From Eubacteriales bacterium (GTDB lineage Bacteria > Bacillota_A > Clostridia > Christensenellales > Aristaeellaceae), in contig JARKQO010000574.1 in NCBI GenBank assembly GCA_029974855.1, positions 1 through 7,387 of the forward strand: 7,387 nt of DNA, given 5' to 3'. The notes below the pieces were generated by a model. That model was not told the DNA's origin and made no database searches. It saw only the letters and a program-made list of their open reading frames with translations. A program made the translations under genes and the position numbers. The first letter of the stretch is position 1. Every line of letters begins with the position of its first letter. Below, piece by piece: positions 1 through 6,110 of the stretch.

Positions 1-125
1 ACACGGTGTGGCTGTGTCTGGCCTGTGGCTATGTCCACACCGGCCTGAACGCCCCCGCCCAGTGCCCCGTATGCGCAAAGCCCGAGGGCTGGTTTGAAGC
101 CATGGAGGAACCAATGGAGTCATGA
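1..125 (+). CDS. Rubrerythrin-type protein, C-terminal rubredoxin-like domain (5' end outside window)
   Basis: The reading frame enters at base 3 and ends at TGA 123-125, leaving 40 residues. The fragment has two CxxC pairs, CLAC and CPVC, about a dozen residues apart, with the CGYVHTG and KPEGWFE context typical of the rubredoxin-like iron site at the end of rubrerythrins. In that family an N-terminal four-helix di-iron domain, which would lie outside this window, works with this FeS4 site to reduce hydrogen peroxide in the cytoplasm of anaerobes. The gene converges on the rseP operon, and two hairpins follow its stop directly. The family call is firm for the domain. Whether the full protein is a classic rubrerythrin or another rubredoxin-domain fusion cannot be seen. 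Confidence 0.85.
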   Translation, partial: TVWLCLACGYVHTGLNAPAQCPVCAKPEGWFEAMEEPMES

Positions 126-144
126 CCGCCGGCGGAGCCGGCGG
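126..144 (+). other. Hairpin immediately after the rubrerythrin stop codon
   Basis: CCGCCGGC, a GGA loop and GCCGGCGG form a perfect 8-bp all-GC stem starting on the base after the TGA. It is the first of two tandem hairpins in the convergent gap and may protect the 3' end of the message or help stop transcription. No T-run follows it. Confidence 0.6.
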
Positions 145-149
145 CTGAA

Positions 150-178
150 GAGGCGGCGCTTGAGCCAAGCGCCGCCTC
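150..178 (+). terminator. Strong hairpin, probable bidirectional terminator between convergent genes
   Basis: GAGGCGGCGCTTG and CAAGCGCCGCCTC form a perfect 13-bp stem around a 3-base loop. It sits between the rubrerythrin stop (125) and the rseP stop (220), so it could end transcripts from both sides. Neither side has a proper T-tract: the plus strand continues GTTATGATCT and the minus strand continues TTCAGCC. The structure is certain, while the terminator role is inferred from position. Confidence 0.7.
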
Positions 179-219
179 GTTATGATCTGCTGTGGAAAAG
201 CTTCACAGGCTCTCCCCTG

Positions 220-1287
220 TCACGAGCCCCCGAAGATCCGGCCCACGTCCTTGAAGGTGAAGAAGATCATCAGGCCCATCAGCAACGCGTACCCGGCCAA
301 ATGGATGCTGGATTCCACCTTCTGGCTCACGGGCATGCGCCGGATCGCCTCGATGAGCATGAACACAAGGCGGCTGCCGTCCAGGCCGGGGATGGGAATG
401 AGGTTGATGAGCCCCAGGTTGATGGAGATCACCACCATCAGGTTCAGGAAGATCTCCAGGCCCCCCTGCCGGGTCTGCTCCGCCACCAGCTGAATCACGC
501 CCAGGGGCCCGGCGGTTTCGTTGATCCCCTCCCCGGTGGTCACCAGCTTGCCCAACGTGTTGAGGATGGCCCCGCTGGCATAGACGCAGCGGTTCCAGGC
601 CTCGGGGATGATGCGGCCGGCGGGCAGGGGGTCGTAGCGGTGGTAGCCCAAAATGATGCCGATCCGGTAGCGGTTTTCCGCCTGATCCCGGAAGGGGGTC
701 ACGGAGAGGCTGAGCTCCCGCCCCTCCCGCAGCACTGTAAACGCAAGGCTCTCCCCCCGGGAATCGGCGATGAGGCCGGAAATTTCCTCCATGGTGCCCT
801 GGGATACGTCCACATCCCCCACCCGAAGCAGCAGGTCCCCGGCTTGCAGGCCGGCGGCCTGGGCGGGCATGCCCGCGTCCACCTCCTGGATCATGGGCTC
901 GCTGGGGACCACCGCGTAGCCCGCCATCAGCCCCACAGCCACCACAAAGGCCAGGACGAAGTTCATCAGCGGGCCGCACAGCACGCTGAGCATCCGCTTC
1001 CACACCGGGGCCCTGTTGTAATTCCGGGGATCGTCCGCCTTCTCCCCGGTGGGGTCGTCGTCCGTATCGCCGTAGAACATGCAATAGCCGCCCATGGGAA
1101 TGGGCCGCAGGGAAAAGAGGGTTTCGTGCTTTTTGCTCCGCCATTGCAAAATCTTGGGTCCAAAGCCGATGGAGAACTCCTTCACGGCGATGCCGGTAAG
1201 CCGGGCGGCGATGAAATGGCCGAATTCGTGGACGGTGATCAGCACGCCCAGCAGCACCAGGGCATAGAAGATGTACAAAAACGTCAT
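220..1287 (-). CDS. rseP: RIP metalloprotease RseP/RasP (site-2 protease family)
   Basis: Predicted 355-residue intramembrane zinc protease. The family cuts membrane-anchored substrates such as anti-sigma factors and remnant signal peptides. Residues 20-24 are HEFGH, the zinc-binding HExxH, inside the first membrane segment (about 3-28). GPLMNF at 105-110 starts the second segment, a PDZ domain covers about 131-200, and NLIPIPGLDG at 295-304 is the conserved LDG motif that supplies the third zinc ligand. A last hydrophobic stretch lies near 331-345. The frame is open upstream to 1479, but the ATG at 1287 follows AGGAACGGACCTT and gives the usual N-terminus, with the HExxH about 20 residues in. 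It is the last gene of the operon, 74 bases after dxr. Length is normal for Clostridia. Confidence 0.95.
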   Translation of the reverse strand: MTFLYIFYALVLLGVLITVHEFGHFIAARLTGIAVKEFSIGFGPKILQWRSKKHETLFSLRPIPMGGYCMFYGDTDDDPTGEKADDPRNYNRAPVWKRMLSVLCGPLMNFVLAFVVAVGLMAGYAVVPSEPMIQEVDAGMPAQAAGLQAGDLLLRVGDVDVSQGTMEEISGLIADSRGESLAFTVLREGRELSLSVTPFRDQAENRYRIGIILGYHRYDPLPAGRIIPEAWNRCVYASGAILNTLGKLVTTGEGINETAGPLGVIQLVAEQTRQGGLEIFLNLMVVISINLGLINLIPIPGLDGSRLVFMLIEAIRRMPVSQKVESSIHLAGYALLMGLMIFFTFKDVGRIFGGS

Positions 1288-1361
1288 AAGGTCCGTTCCT
1301 TTCCGATCATAGCGTGGGATAAGGCTAGGATATGCCGCGAAAGGCAATTTCATCGCCCCGC

Positions 1362-2546
1362 TTAGCGTGAAAGCGCGCCTTCCTCCAGCAGCCGCCCCGC
1401 AAGCTCCCTGGCTTTGCCATCGGCCTGGAGAACCTCCTCCAGCGAGGAGGCGGGCAAATGCCCCAGCCTCTGGAGGCACTCCTCCACCACCTCATAGATT
1501 CGGCCCAAGGCCATGGGATTCCCGCTGCCGGATTGTAAAAACTTCGACACCGCCGCCTCGTTGGCGGCGTTGAGCACGCAGGCCGCCGCGCCCCCCGCGG
1601 CCAAAGCCTCCCCGGCCATGCGCAGGGAGGGAAAGCGCCGGGGGTCCGGCTGCTCAAAGGTAAGACTTCCCAAGGAAAATAAATCCAGCTCCGGCCCTCC
1701 GGTGGGCAGGCGGCGGGGATAGCTCATGGCGTAGAGGATGGGCAGGCGCATGTCCGGGGTGCCCAGCTGGGCGATGATGGACCCGTCCTCAAAGCCCACG
1801 GCGCTGTGCACCACGCTCTGGGGATGGATCACCACCTGAATCCGGCTTTGCTCCACCTGGAACAGCCATTTGGCCTCGATGATCTCCAGGGCCTTGTTAA
1901 ACAGCGTGGCGCTGTCGATGGTGATCTTTTGCCCCATGACCCAGTTGGGGTGCTTCAAGGCCTGCTGGGGCGTGGCCGCCCGGATTTCCTCCCCGGCCCA
2001 GGTGCGGAAGGGCCCCCCGGAGCAGGTGAGGTAGAGCCGGTGGATGGGGTTGCTCGCCACCCCCTGGAGGCATTGGAAAATGGCGCTGTGCTCGCTGTCC
2101 ACAGGCAGCAGGGCATGGGGCCCCGCCTTGGCGGCGGCCTGGGTCACCAGCGCGCCCCCGGCCACCAAAGCCTCCTTGTTGGCCAGCAGCACCCGCTTGC
2201 CCCTTTCCAGGGCCGCCAGAACCCCCCTCAGCCCCGCCATGCCCACCACGGACACCAGCACGTCGTCGCAGTCCGCCTGGGCGGCCTGCACCAAGGCCTC
2301 GGGCCCGAACACCCATTGGCAGAAGCGCAAATCCTGGGGGATGTCCTCCGGGGAAATGGGCAAGGTAAGCCCCGCCAAGGCCGGGCGGAAGGTTCGTACC
2401 TGCTGAAAAAACAGCTCCTGGTTGGCGTGGGCGGTAAGGGCCGTGATTTGGAACTCCTGGGGGTGCAGCGCGGCCACCTGAAGGGCCTGGGTACCGATGC
2501 TGCCGGTGGAGCCCAGCACCGCCAGGCGGCGGGGAGAAGCAGCCAT
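1362..2546 (-). CDS. dxr: 1-deoxy-D-xylulose 5-phosphate reductoisomerase
   Basis: Predicted 394-residue cytoplasmic enzyme that converts DXP to 2-C-methyl-D-erythritol 4-phosphate with NADPH, the committed step of the MEP isoprenoid pathway. Residues 12-18 (GSTGSIG) are the NADPH-binding loop. PVDSEHSAIFQ around 148-158 carries metal ligands D150 and E152, SGGPF lies at 176-180, and ITIDSATLFNKALEIIEAKW at 208-227 includes K218 and the third metal ligand E221. HPQSVVHS at 241-248 and NAANEAA at 326-332 are further family signatures. The frame is open for 52 more codons upstream, but the ATG at 2546 has an ideal AAGGAGG seven bases away and gives the standard start. It lies 94 bases after cdsA and 74 bases before rseP. 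Its product feeds the polyprenyl synthesis served by uppS in the same operon. Confidence 0.97.
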   Translation of the reverse strand: MAASPRRLAVLGSTGSIGTQALQVAALHPQEFQITALTAHANQELFFQQVRTFRPALAGLTLPISPEDIPQDLRFCQWVFGPEALVQAAQADCDDVLVSVVGMAGLRGVLAALERGKRVLLANKEALVAGGALVTQAAAKAGPHALLPVDSEHSAIFQCLQGVASNPIHRLYLTCSGGPFRTWAGEEIRAATPQQALKHPNWVMGQKITIDSATLFNKALEIIEAKWLFQVEQSRIQVVIHPQSVVHSAVGFEDGSIIAQLGTPDMRLPILYAMSYPRRLPTGGPELDLFSLGSLTFEQPDPRRFPSLRMAGEALAAGGAAACVLNAANEAAVSKFLQSGSGNPMALGRIYEVVEECLQRLGHLPASSLEEVLQADGKARELAGRLLEEGALSR

Positions 2547-2552
2547 GGAAAG

Positions 2553-2559
2553 CCTCCTT
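2553..2559 (-). promoter_or_regulatory. Ribosome binding site fixing the dxr start
   Basis: AAGGAGG on the minus strand lies six bases before the ATG at 2544-2546. It is a full-consensus site and the reason for preferring this start over the longer open frame reaching 2702. Confidence 0.85.
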
Positions 2560-2592
2560 ATCTGATAAAGCCCGTAAGAATAGGAAAGCCCC

Positions 2593-2613
2593 CTTCCGGG
2601 CTGGGCCCGAAAA
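2593..2613 (-). other. Hairpin in the cdsA-dxr gap (dxr leader)
   Basis: On the minus strand TTTTCGGGC, a CCA loop and GCCCGGAAG form a 9-bp stem that includes two G-U pairs. On the plus strand those two pairs become C-A mismatches, so the structure favours an RNA read in the operon direction. It lies about 47 bases before the dxr start and is not followed by a T-run. Processing, message stability or translational control are possible; the role is unknown. Confidence 0.45.
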
Positions 2614-2640
2614 CGGGGCGGAGGGGAGGCCGTGCCGCCG

Positions 2641-3468
2641 TTAGGCCGCCGGGGCCCCCCACAGCAAAATGATCCGGTAGCAGTATACGATGATGGCCAC
2701 AAAGGAGATGCTGTCCAGCCGGTCCAGCATGCCTCCGTGGCCGGGAAAGAGCTTGCCGAAATCCTTCACCTGGCAGTGGCGCTTCACCATGCTGGCGAAC
2801 AGGTCCCCCACCTGGCCCGCCATGCCTCCAAAGAGCCCTGCCAGCATATTGGCCCAGAAGGGCGGCCAGGCTATGTCCGGGGCGCAAAGGGAGAAGATCC
2901 ACCCCGCCGCCGTGGCGCACACCACGCTGCCCACCAGGCCCCCAATGGCCCCGGAGAGGGTTTTCTTGGGGCTGATGCTGGGGCACAGCTTCTGGCCGCC
3001 GATGCGGCTGCCCACAAAGTAGGCGGCGGTGTCCCCGCCGATGGCGATCACAAAGAGGCACACCAGGAAAAACAGCTGCAAGACCCGGGGGCTGGTTTCC
3101 AAAATGCCGAAGATGCAGATGGCGGGCAGCACCAAGGTCAGCATGGGCAGCACGCTCACCAGCACGTCGATAAGGTCCGGCTCGGGCCGCCGCATGATCC
3201 GCAGCAGCACGCAAAAGCTGAGCACCGTCAAAATGGGGATGATGGCCGCGTAGGAGTACATCAGCACCATGGGCACGCTGATAACCAGCGCGGCGAAGGC
3301 GGTCCACCAGACCGGCTTGTGCCCAGCCTGGGCCAGGGCGTGGAGCTCCTCGTAAATGGCCAGGGCAAAGACCAGAAACGCGGTGATGGCAAACACCCAC
3401 CCCCCCAGGTACAGCAAAAAGGCGAGGGCCAACACCATGATAGACCCGGTGATGATGCGTTGTGCCAT
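2641..3468 (-). CDS. cdsA: Phosphatidate cytidylyltransferase (CDP-diglyceride synthase)
   Basis: Integral membrane enzyme that makes CDP-diacylglycerol from CTP and phosphatidic acid, the precursor of bacterial phospholipids. The protein is a chain of hydrophobic segments. The CdsA signature lies near the C-terminus: SMVKRHCQVKDF, then KLFPGHGGMLDRLD, which contains the expected KR, KD, HGG and DR.D residues. GGDTAAYFVGSRIGG in the middle and GDLFAS just before the signature also fit. Two ATGs are possible. The one at 3474 lies only three bases after AAGGA, whereas the one at 3468 is nine bases from it, so I take 3468 (275 residues); the longer form has 277. The stop is TAA 2641-2643. uppS ends 39 bases upstream, as in many Firmicutes. 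Confidence 0.95.
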   Translation of the reverse strand: MAQRIITGSIMVLALAFLLYLGGWVFAITAFLVFALAIYEELHALAQAGHKPVWWTAFAALVISVPMVLMYSYAAIIPILTVLSFCVLLRIMRRPEPDLIDVLVSVLPMLTLVLPAICIFGILETSPRVLQLFFLVCLFVIAIGGDTAAYFVGSRIGGQKLCPSISPKKTLSGAIGGLVGSVVCATAAGWIFSLCAPDIAWPPFWANMLAGLFGGMAGQVGDLFASMVKRHCQVKDFGKLFPGHGGMLDRLDSISFVAIIVYCYRIILLWGAPAA

Positions 3469-3507
3469 AAACATCCGTCCTTACATGGGAGCAGAGTGAA
3501 AGGGAGG

Positions 3508-4248
3508 CTATTCCTCCCGCTTGCCGTAGCGGCGGTGGCGCTGCTGGTAAGCGGCCAGGGCCTCCCGGTAATGGGCCAAAGTGAAGTCCGGCCACAGCAC
3601 CTCCGGAAAAAGAAACTCCGCGTAGGCGCATTGGTACAACAAAAAGTTGCTCAGGCGCATTTCGCCGCTGGTGCGGATCAGCAAATCCACGTCCCCCTGC
3701 CCCTGGGTGTACAGGCGCTGGGAGAGGGCTTCCTCGTCAATGTCCTGGGGGGCAAGGCTCCCGGCGGCCACTTCCCGGGCCAGGGCCTGGGCCGCACGCA
3801 CCAGCTCCGCCCTAGCGCCGTAGTTGATGGCGATGTTCAGGCGCAAGCCAGTGTTGGCCCGGGTCCGGACCTCGGCGGTGATCAGCGCGTCCCGCTGGGC
3901 CCGGGGCAGGCCCTCCTTGTCCCCCAAAATGGTGATGCGGACGTTCTTTTGGTCCAGCTCGTCGATCTCGCTTTGGAAAAACTCCAGCATCAGGCCCATC
4001 AAAGCCTGGACCTCCGTGGCGGGGCGGCCCCAATTTTCCGTGGAAAAGGCGTACAGGGACAGCGAGGCGATGCCCATGTCGCTGCTGGCCCGGATGATCT
4101 CCCGCAGGGCCTCGGTGCCCACCCGGTGCCCCATGGCGATTTTCAGCTTGTTCTTCTTGGCCCAGCGGCCGTTGCCATCCATGATGATGGCCACGTGCCT
4201 GGGCAGGCGGGTCATATCCAGGGCCGGGGAGGCTTCGTCGGCAGTCAT
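3508..4248 (-). CDS. uppS: Isoprenyl transferase (undecaprenyl diphosphate synthase)
   Basis: Predicted 246-residue cis-prenyltransferase that adds isopentenyl diphosphate units to farnesyl diphosphate. The product is the C55 carrier used for peptidoglycan and other wall polymers at the inner face of the membrane. Residues 23-30 are MDGNGRWA, with D24 the conserved magnesium-binding catalytic residue. YAFSTENW at 66-73, INYGAR at 141-146 and RTSGEMRLSNFLLYQ at 192-206 are the other family blocks. The ATG at 4248 is preceded by AAGGA at good spacing. An internal ATG at codon 12 is possible, but it would trim only a variable N-terminal tail. It stands between the small unknown gene and cdsA, so lipid-carrier and phospholipid synthesis are encoded together. 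Confidence 0.96.
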   Translation of the reverse strand: MTADEASPALDMTRLPRHVAIIMDGNGRWAKKNKLKIAMGHRVGTEALREIIRASSDMGIASLSLYAFSTENWGRPATEVQALMGLMLEFFQSEIDELDQKNVRITILGDKEGLPRAQRDALITAEVRTRANTGLRLNIAINYGARAELVRAAQALAREVAAGSLAPQDIDEEALSQRLYTQGQGDVDLLIRTSGEMRLSNFLLYQCAYAEFLFPEVLWPDFTLAHYREALAAYQQRHRRYGKREE

Positions 4249-4305
4249 ACGGATTCCTTTCCGGAGTAAGTAGAGATGGGCGGGGCCACAGCCAACCCCG
4301 GATCC

Positions 4306-4584
4306 TCAGGCCTCCTGGGGCGGCCCCTGGCGCAAGGCGGGGCTGTCCACCAAAAACCGGGATACGATCAGGGTGCGGCCCTCGTCCTGCACAGCCACCA
4401 CCCGGGTGGAGGCATAGCCCTCCTCCTCTCCCCCGGGGCTGCGCAGCCCGTCCTGGGGGGTGGGGTTGCGCCTGGGCGGGGCCGCCGTGGGCACCACCCG
4501 CACGTCCCGGATGCCAGAGGCGGTCAGCAAAGCCAAGGCAGTGACGGTGGGCAAGCCCAGCAGATGTTCAAAGGTCTGTTGCAT
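4306..4584 (-). CDS. Small protein of unknown function between frr and uppS
   Basis: 92 residues; I do not recognise a named family. The first 32 residues contain a fairly hydrophobic stretch (LLGLPTVTALALLTASG). Residues 34-55 are rich in proline, arginine, glycine and glutamate and look disordered. Residues 58-82 (ending RTLIVSRFLVDSP) look like two short beta strands. The ATG at 4584 lies 15 bases after the frr stop, with AAGGGG a few bases before it. Codon third positions are mostly G or C, like the flanking genes, and the frame keeps the operon compact, so it is probably a real translated gene. The hydrophobic part could be a weak membrane or packing helix. No function is claimed. Confidence 0.7.
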   Translation of the reverse strand: MQQTFEHLLGLPTVTALALLTASGIRDVRVVPTAAPPRRNPTPQDGLRSPGGEEEGYASTRVVAVQDEGRTLIVSRFLVDSPALRQGPPQEA

Positions 4585-4593
4585 ACGTCCCCT

Positions 4594-4610
4594 TGGAGGT
4601 TACACCTCCA
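4594..4610 (-). other. Hairpin across the frr stop codon
   Basis: TGGAGGT, a 3-base loop and ACCTCCA form a perfect 7-bp inverted repeat. It covers the last two frr sense codons and the TAA stop, and ends ten bases before the ATG of the small gene. One arm carries a GGAGG that resembles a ribosome binding site and the other an anti-SD-like CCTCC. It could influence coupling between frr and the next gene, but the role is inferred. Confidence 0.4.
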
Positions 4611-5157
4611 TGATTTCCTTTTCCTTTTGGGCGGCCAGCTCGTCGATGTTCTTGATGGCGGCGTCCGTGGCCTCCTGCATCTTCTTCTCGGCCTTGATCC
4701 GGTCGTCCTCGGTGATGGAGCTGTCCTTCTCCAGCTTCTTGAAATGCTCCATGGCATCCCGGCGGATGGCGCGGATAGCCACCTTGGCTTCCTCCGCGCC
4801 CTTGCGCACCAGCTTGGAAAGCTCCTTGCGGCGCTCCTCGTTCAGCTCCGGGATCACCAGGCGGATGAGCTTCCCGTCGTTGCTGGGGTTCAGGCCCAAA
4901 TCGCTCTTTTGAATGGCCTTTTCCACCAAAGGGATGGCCTTGGGGTCCCACAGGCTGATGATCAGCATCCGGGGCTCCGGGGAGCTGACGTTGCCCATCT
5001 GGGTCAGAGGGGTCTGGGTCCCGTAGTAATCCACGGTGATGCGCTCCAGCAGCTGGGGGTTGGCCCGGCCCGCCCGCAGGCTGCGAAGCTCACCCTGAAA
5101 GACAGAGGCGGTCTTTTGCATCTTGTCCTTGGCGGTCTTGATGACGTCTTGATACAT
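4600..5157 (-). CDS. frr: Ribosome recycling factor
   Basis: Predicted 185 residues, the normal family length. With EF-G, RRF splits the post-termination ribosome into subunits in the cytoplasm. The N-terminal helix contains LRSLRAGRANPQLL, the conserved arginine-rich stretch of domain I, followed by VDYYGTQTPLTQMGNVSSPE, the start of domain II. The C-terminal part returns to long charged helices (RIKAEKKMQEATD). The frame allows an earlier ATG at 5181, but the one at 5157 follows AAAGGG with eight bases of spacing and matches the usual MYQDVIK-type start. It is the first gene of the operon, with a promoter about 45 bases upstream. In many bacteria pyrH precedes frr; here a HAD phosphatase does. 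Confidence 0.97.
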   Translation of the reverse strand: MYQDVIKTAKDKMQKTASVFQGELRSLRAGRANPQLLERITVDYYGTQTPLTQMGNVSSPEPRMLIISLWDPKAIPLVEKAIQKSDLGLNPSNDGKLIRLVIPELNEERRKELSKLVRKGAEEAKVAIRAIRRDAMEHFKKLEKDSSITEDDRIKAEKKMQEATDAAIKNIDELAAQKEKEIMEV

Positions 5158-5198
5158 CGGCGACACCCTTTCTGAATGCAATCGGTATTGATTGGTTT

Positions 5199-5227
5199 AT
5201 TTTACCCTGTTTCCCGGGAAAAGGCAA
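5199..5227 (-). promoter_or_regulatory. Promoter for the frr-rseP operon (sigma-A type)
   Basis: On the minus strand TTGCCT (5227-5222) and TAAAAT (5204-5199) are separated by 17 bases. Transcription would start near 5192, giving a leader of about 35 bases before the frr ATG. This is the best -35/-10 pair I found for the operon. The surrounding stretch is noticeably more AT-rich than the genes around it. Confidence 0.65.
5210..5221. repeat. 12-bp perfect palindrome in the frr promoter spacer
   Basis: TTTCCCGGGAAA is a complete palindrome that starts directly next to the -35 hexamer and fills most of the spacer. Its position suits an operator, but chance in GC-rich DNA is possible and no known regulator is assigned. 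Confidence 0.4.
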
Positions 5228-5255
5228 GGGACCCGGGGCCTGGTTCAATGGAGAT

Positions 5256-5939
5256 TCACTGGAGAATGAGCCCCTGGGCCTGGGGCAAGGAGGAGGCAGT
5301 ATAGGTGGCCCCGTGGCCCCGGGGCTCCTCGCCTTCCCGGAGGAACAGGATGCTGTCCACCCCGGCGGCGTTGGCTGCGCCAATGTCCGCGGAAGGGCTG
5401 TCCCCCAGCATCACCGCCCGGCGGGGGTCCCGGATGCCCGAAAGCTCCATGGCCTCCAGCAGCATATGGGGCTCCGGCTTGGGATGCCCCGTCTCCTCGC
5501 TGATGAGGAAGCCCGCCAGGTACGGGGCGATGGCGCAGCCCTGAAGGCGGGCCCGCTGGATTTTGGACAGGCCGTTGGTGACCAAAAAGATGGGCATGGC
5601 GGCGCTGACGGCCCGGCAAAGCTCCAGGGCCCCGGGCAGCAGAATCCGCTGCTGCCCCAGGAGGTCCGCGTAAGCCTCGCTCAGGGCGGAGGCGTCCCCG
5701 GGGAGGCCCAGGGCCTCCAGAAAATCCCGGAAGCGCTCCACCCGAAGCCGGGCCTGGGTGGTCTCCCCCCGCTCGAAGCGCTTCCAATGGCCTTCGTTGA
5801 TGGCGCTGTACAGGGCCACGGTTTCCGGGCCCCCGGGCAGATGGAAGCGCTCCAGCACCGCCTCCAGGGCGTTCCTTTCCCCTGCCAGAAAGTCGAAGAG
5901 GGTGCCGTCGGCGTCCGCCAGCAGAAGATCATATTTCAT
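5256..5939 (-). CDS. HAD-family phosphatase, YjjG-like (possible noncanonical pyrimidine nucleotidase)
   Basis: 227 residues with all four HAD motifs. DADGTLFDF at 9-17 holds nucleophile D9 and acid/base D11. LVTNG is at 119-123. K154 sits in GHPKPEPHML. GDSPSADIGAANAAG at 179-193 carries the metal-binding acids D180 and D185. The long helical insert after motif I is a C1-type cap. Length, the DADGTLFDF wording and the cap fit the YjjG group, which dephosphorylates nucleoside monophosphates including modified pyrimidines, but substrate cannot be read from sequence. The ATG at 5939 has AAGGAGG very close upstream. It lies 98 bases before frr with no clear terminator between, so read-through into the operon is plausible. 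Confidence 0.88.
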   Translation of the reverse strand: MKYDLLLADADGTLFDFLAGERNALEAVLERFHLPGGPETVALYSAINEGHWKRFERGETTQARLRVERFRDFLEALGLPGDASALSEAYADLLGQQRILLPGALELCRAVSAAMPIFLVTNGLSKIQRARLQGCAIAPYLAGFLISEETGHPKPEPHMLLEAMELSGIRDPRRAVMLGDSPSADIGAANAAGVDSILFLREGEEPRGHGATYTASSLPQAQGLILQ

Positions 5940-5975
5940 GGGGCCTCCTTGTAGTCCTCAACCCGGAACGAAATG

Positions 5976-5992
5976 GGAATAGGAATAGGATA
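5976..5992. repeat. Short tandem repeat GGAATA in the divergent control region
   Basis: GGAATA, GGAATA and GGATA follow one another without gaps. The last unit overlaps the candidate -10 of the phosphatase promoter, and the first two lie around its expected start site. It may be a protein-binding array or a slippage-prone tract. Confidence 0.4.
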
Positions 5993-6015
5993 CCACAACC
6001 GCGCCGCCCTGGCAA
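5987..6015 (-). promoter_or_regulatory. Promoter candidate for the HAD phosphatase gene
   Basis: On the minus strand TTGCCA (6015-6010) and TATCCT (5992-5987) are 17 bases apart. Transcription would start near 5980, about 40 bases before the ATG. Its -35 lies only eight bases from the -35 of the opposite promoter, so the two may compete. Confidence 0.5.
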
Positions 6016-6022
6016 AGGCTCC

Positions 6023-6052
6023 TTGACAGAAAGGCGACCGGGCCCGTATACT
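6023..6052 (+). promoter_or_regulatory. Promoter for the radical SAM gene (sigma-A type)
   Basis: TTGACA (6023-6028), a perfect -35, and TATACT (6047-6052) are separated by 18 bases. The expected start near 6059 leaves a leader of about 50 bases before the ATG at 6111. This is the closest match to consensus in the window. Confidence 0.75.
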
Positions 6053-6071
6053 GGCAAAAAAGCGCGAGGCG

Positions 6072-6098
6072 CGGGGCTTTTCCGGCGGCGGAGCCCCG
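6072..6098 (+). other. Leader hairpin just upstream of the radical SAM ribosome binding site
   Basis: CGGGGCT and AGCCCCG form a 7-bp stem, with a small CCG/CGG stem inside its loop. It ends two bases before AAGGGGG (6101-6107), the ribosome binding site of the next gene, so it could affect access of ribosomes. There is no T-run for termination. Confidence 0.4.
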
Positions 6099-6110
6099 GG
6101 AAGGGGGAGC

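Noticed and set aside
190..208. Imperfect inverted repeat CTGTGGA/TTCACAG downstream of rseP.
   Set aside because: A short stem with one wobble pair in one orientation and a mismatch in the other. It is much weaker than the neighbouring 13-bp hairpin and carries no T-tract, so chance is likely.
1288..1361. Possible separate promoter for rseP in the dxr-rseP gap.
   Set aside because: TATGAT is present on the minus strand, but no acceptable -35 sits 16-18 bases upstream. Read-through from dxr is simpler.
94..1365. A 423-codon open frame on the plus strand.
   Set aside because: It lies opposite rseP, and its product is rich in histidine, glycine and proline with no family resemblance. Long antisense frames are expected in GC-rich coding DNA.
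2632..4269. A 545-codon plus-strand frame across cdsA and uppS.
   Set aside because: It spans two well-supported minus-strand genes and the gap between them. The translation is low-complexity, repetitive in H, Q and G, and has no recognisable motif.
4249..4305. Possible promoter or terminator before uppS.
   Set aside because: TTGGCT with a 17-base spacer leads to TACTTA, a poor -10. The one hairpin here needs G-U pairs and has no T-run.
4276..5175. A 299-codon plus-strand frame opposite frr and the small gene.
   Set aside because: It is a mirror of the frr coding pattern, with a leucine/glycine/histidine-rich product and no domain. frr on the other strand is certain.
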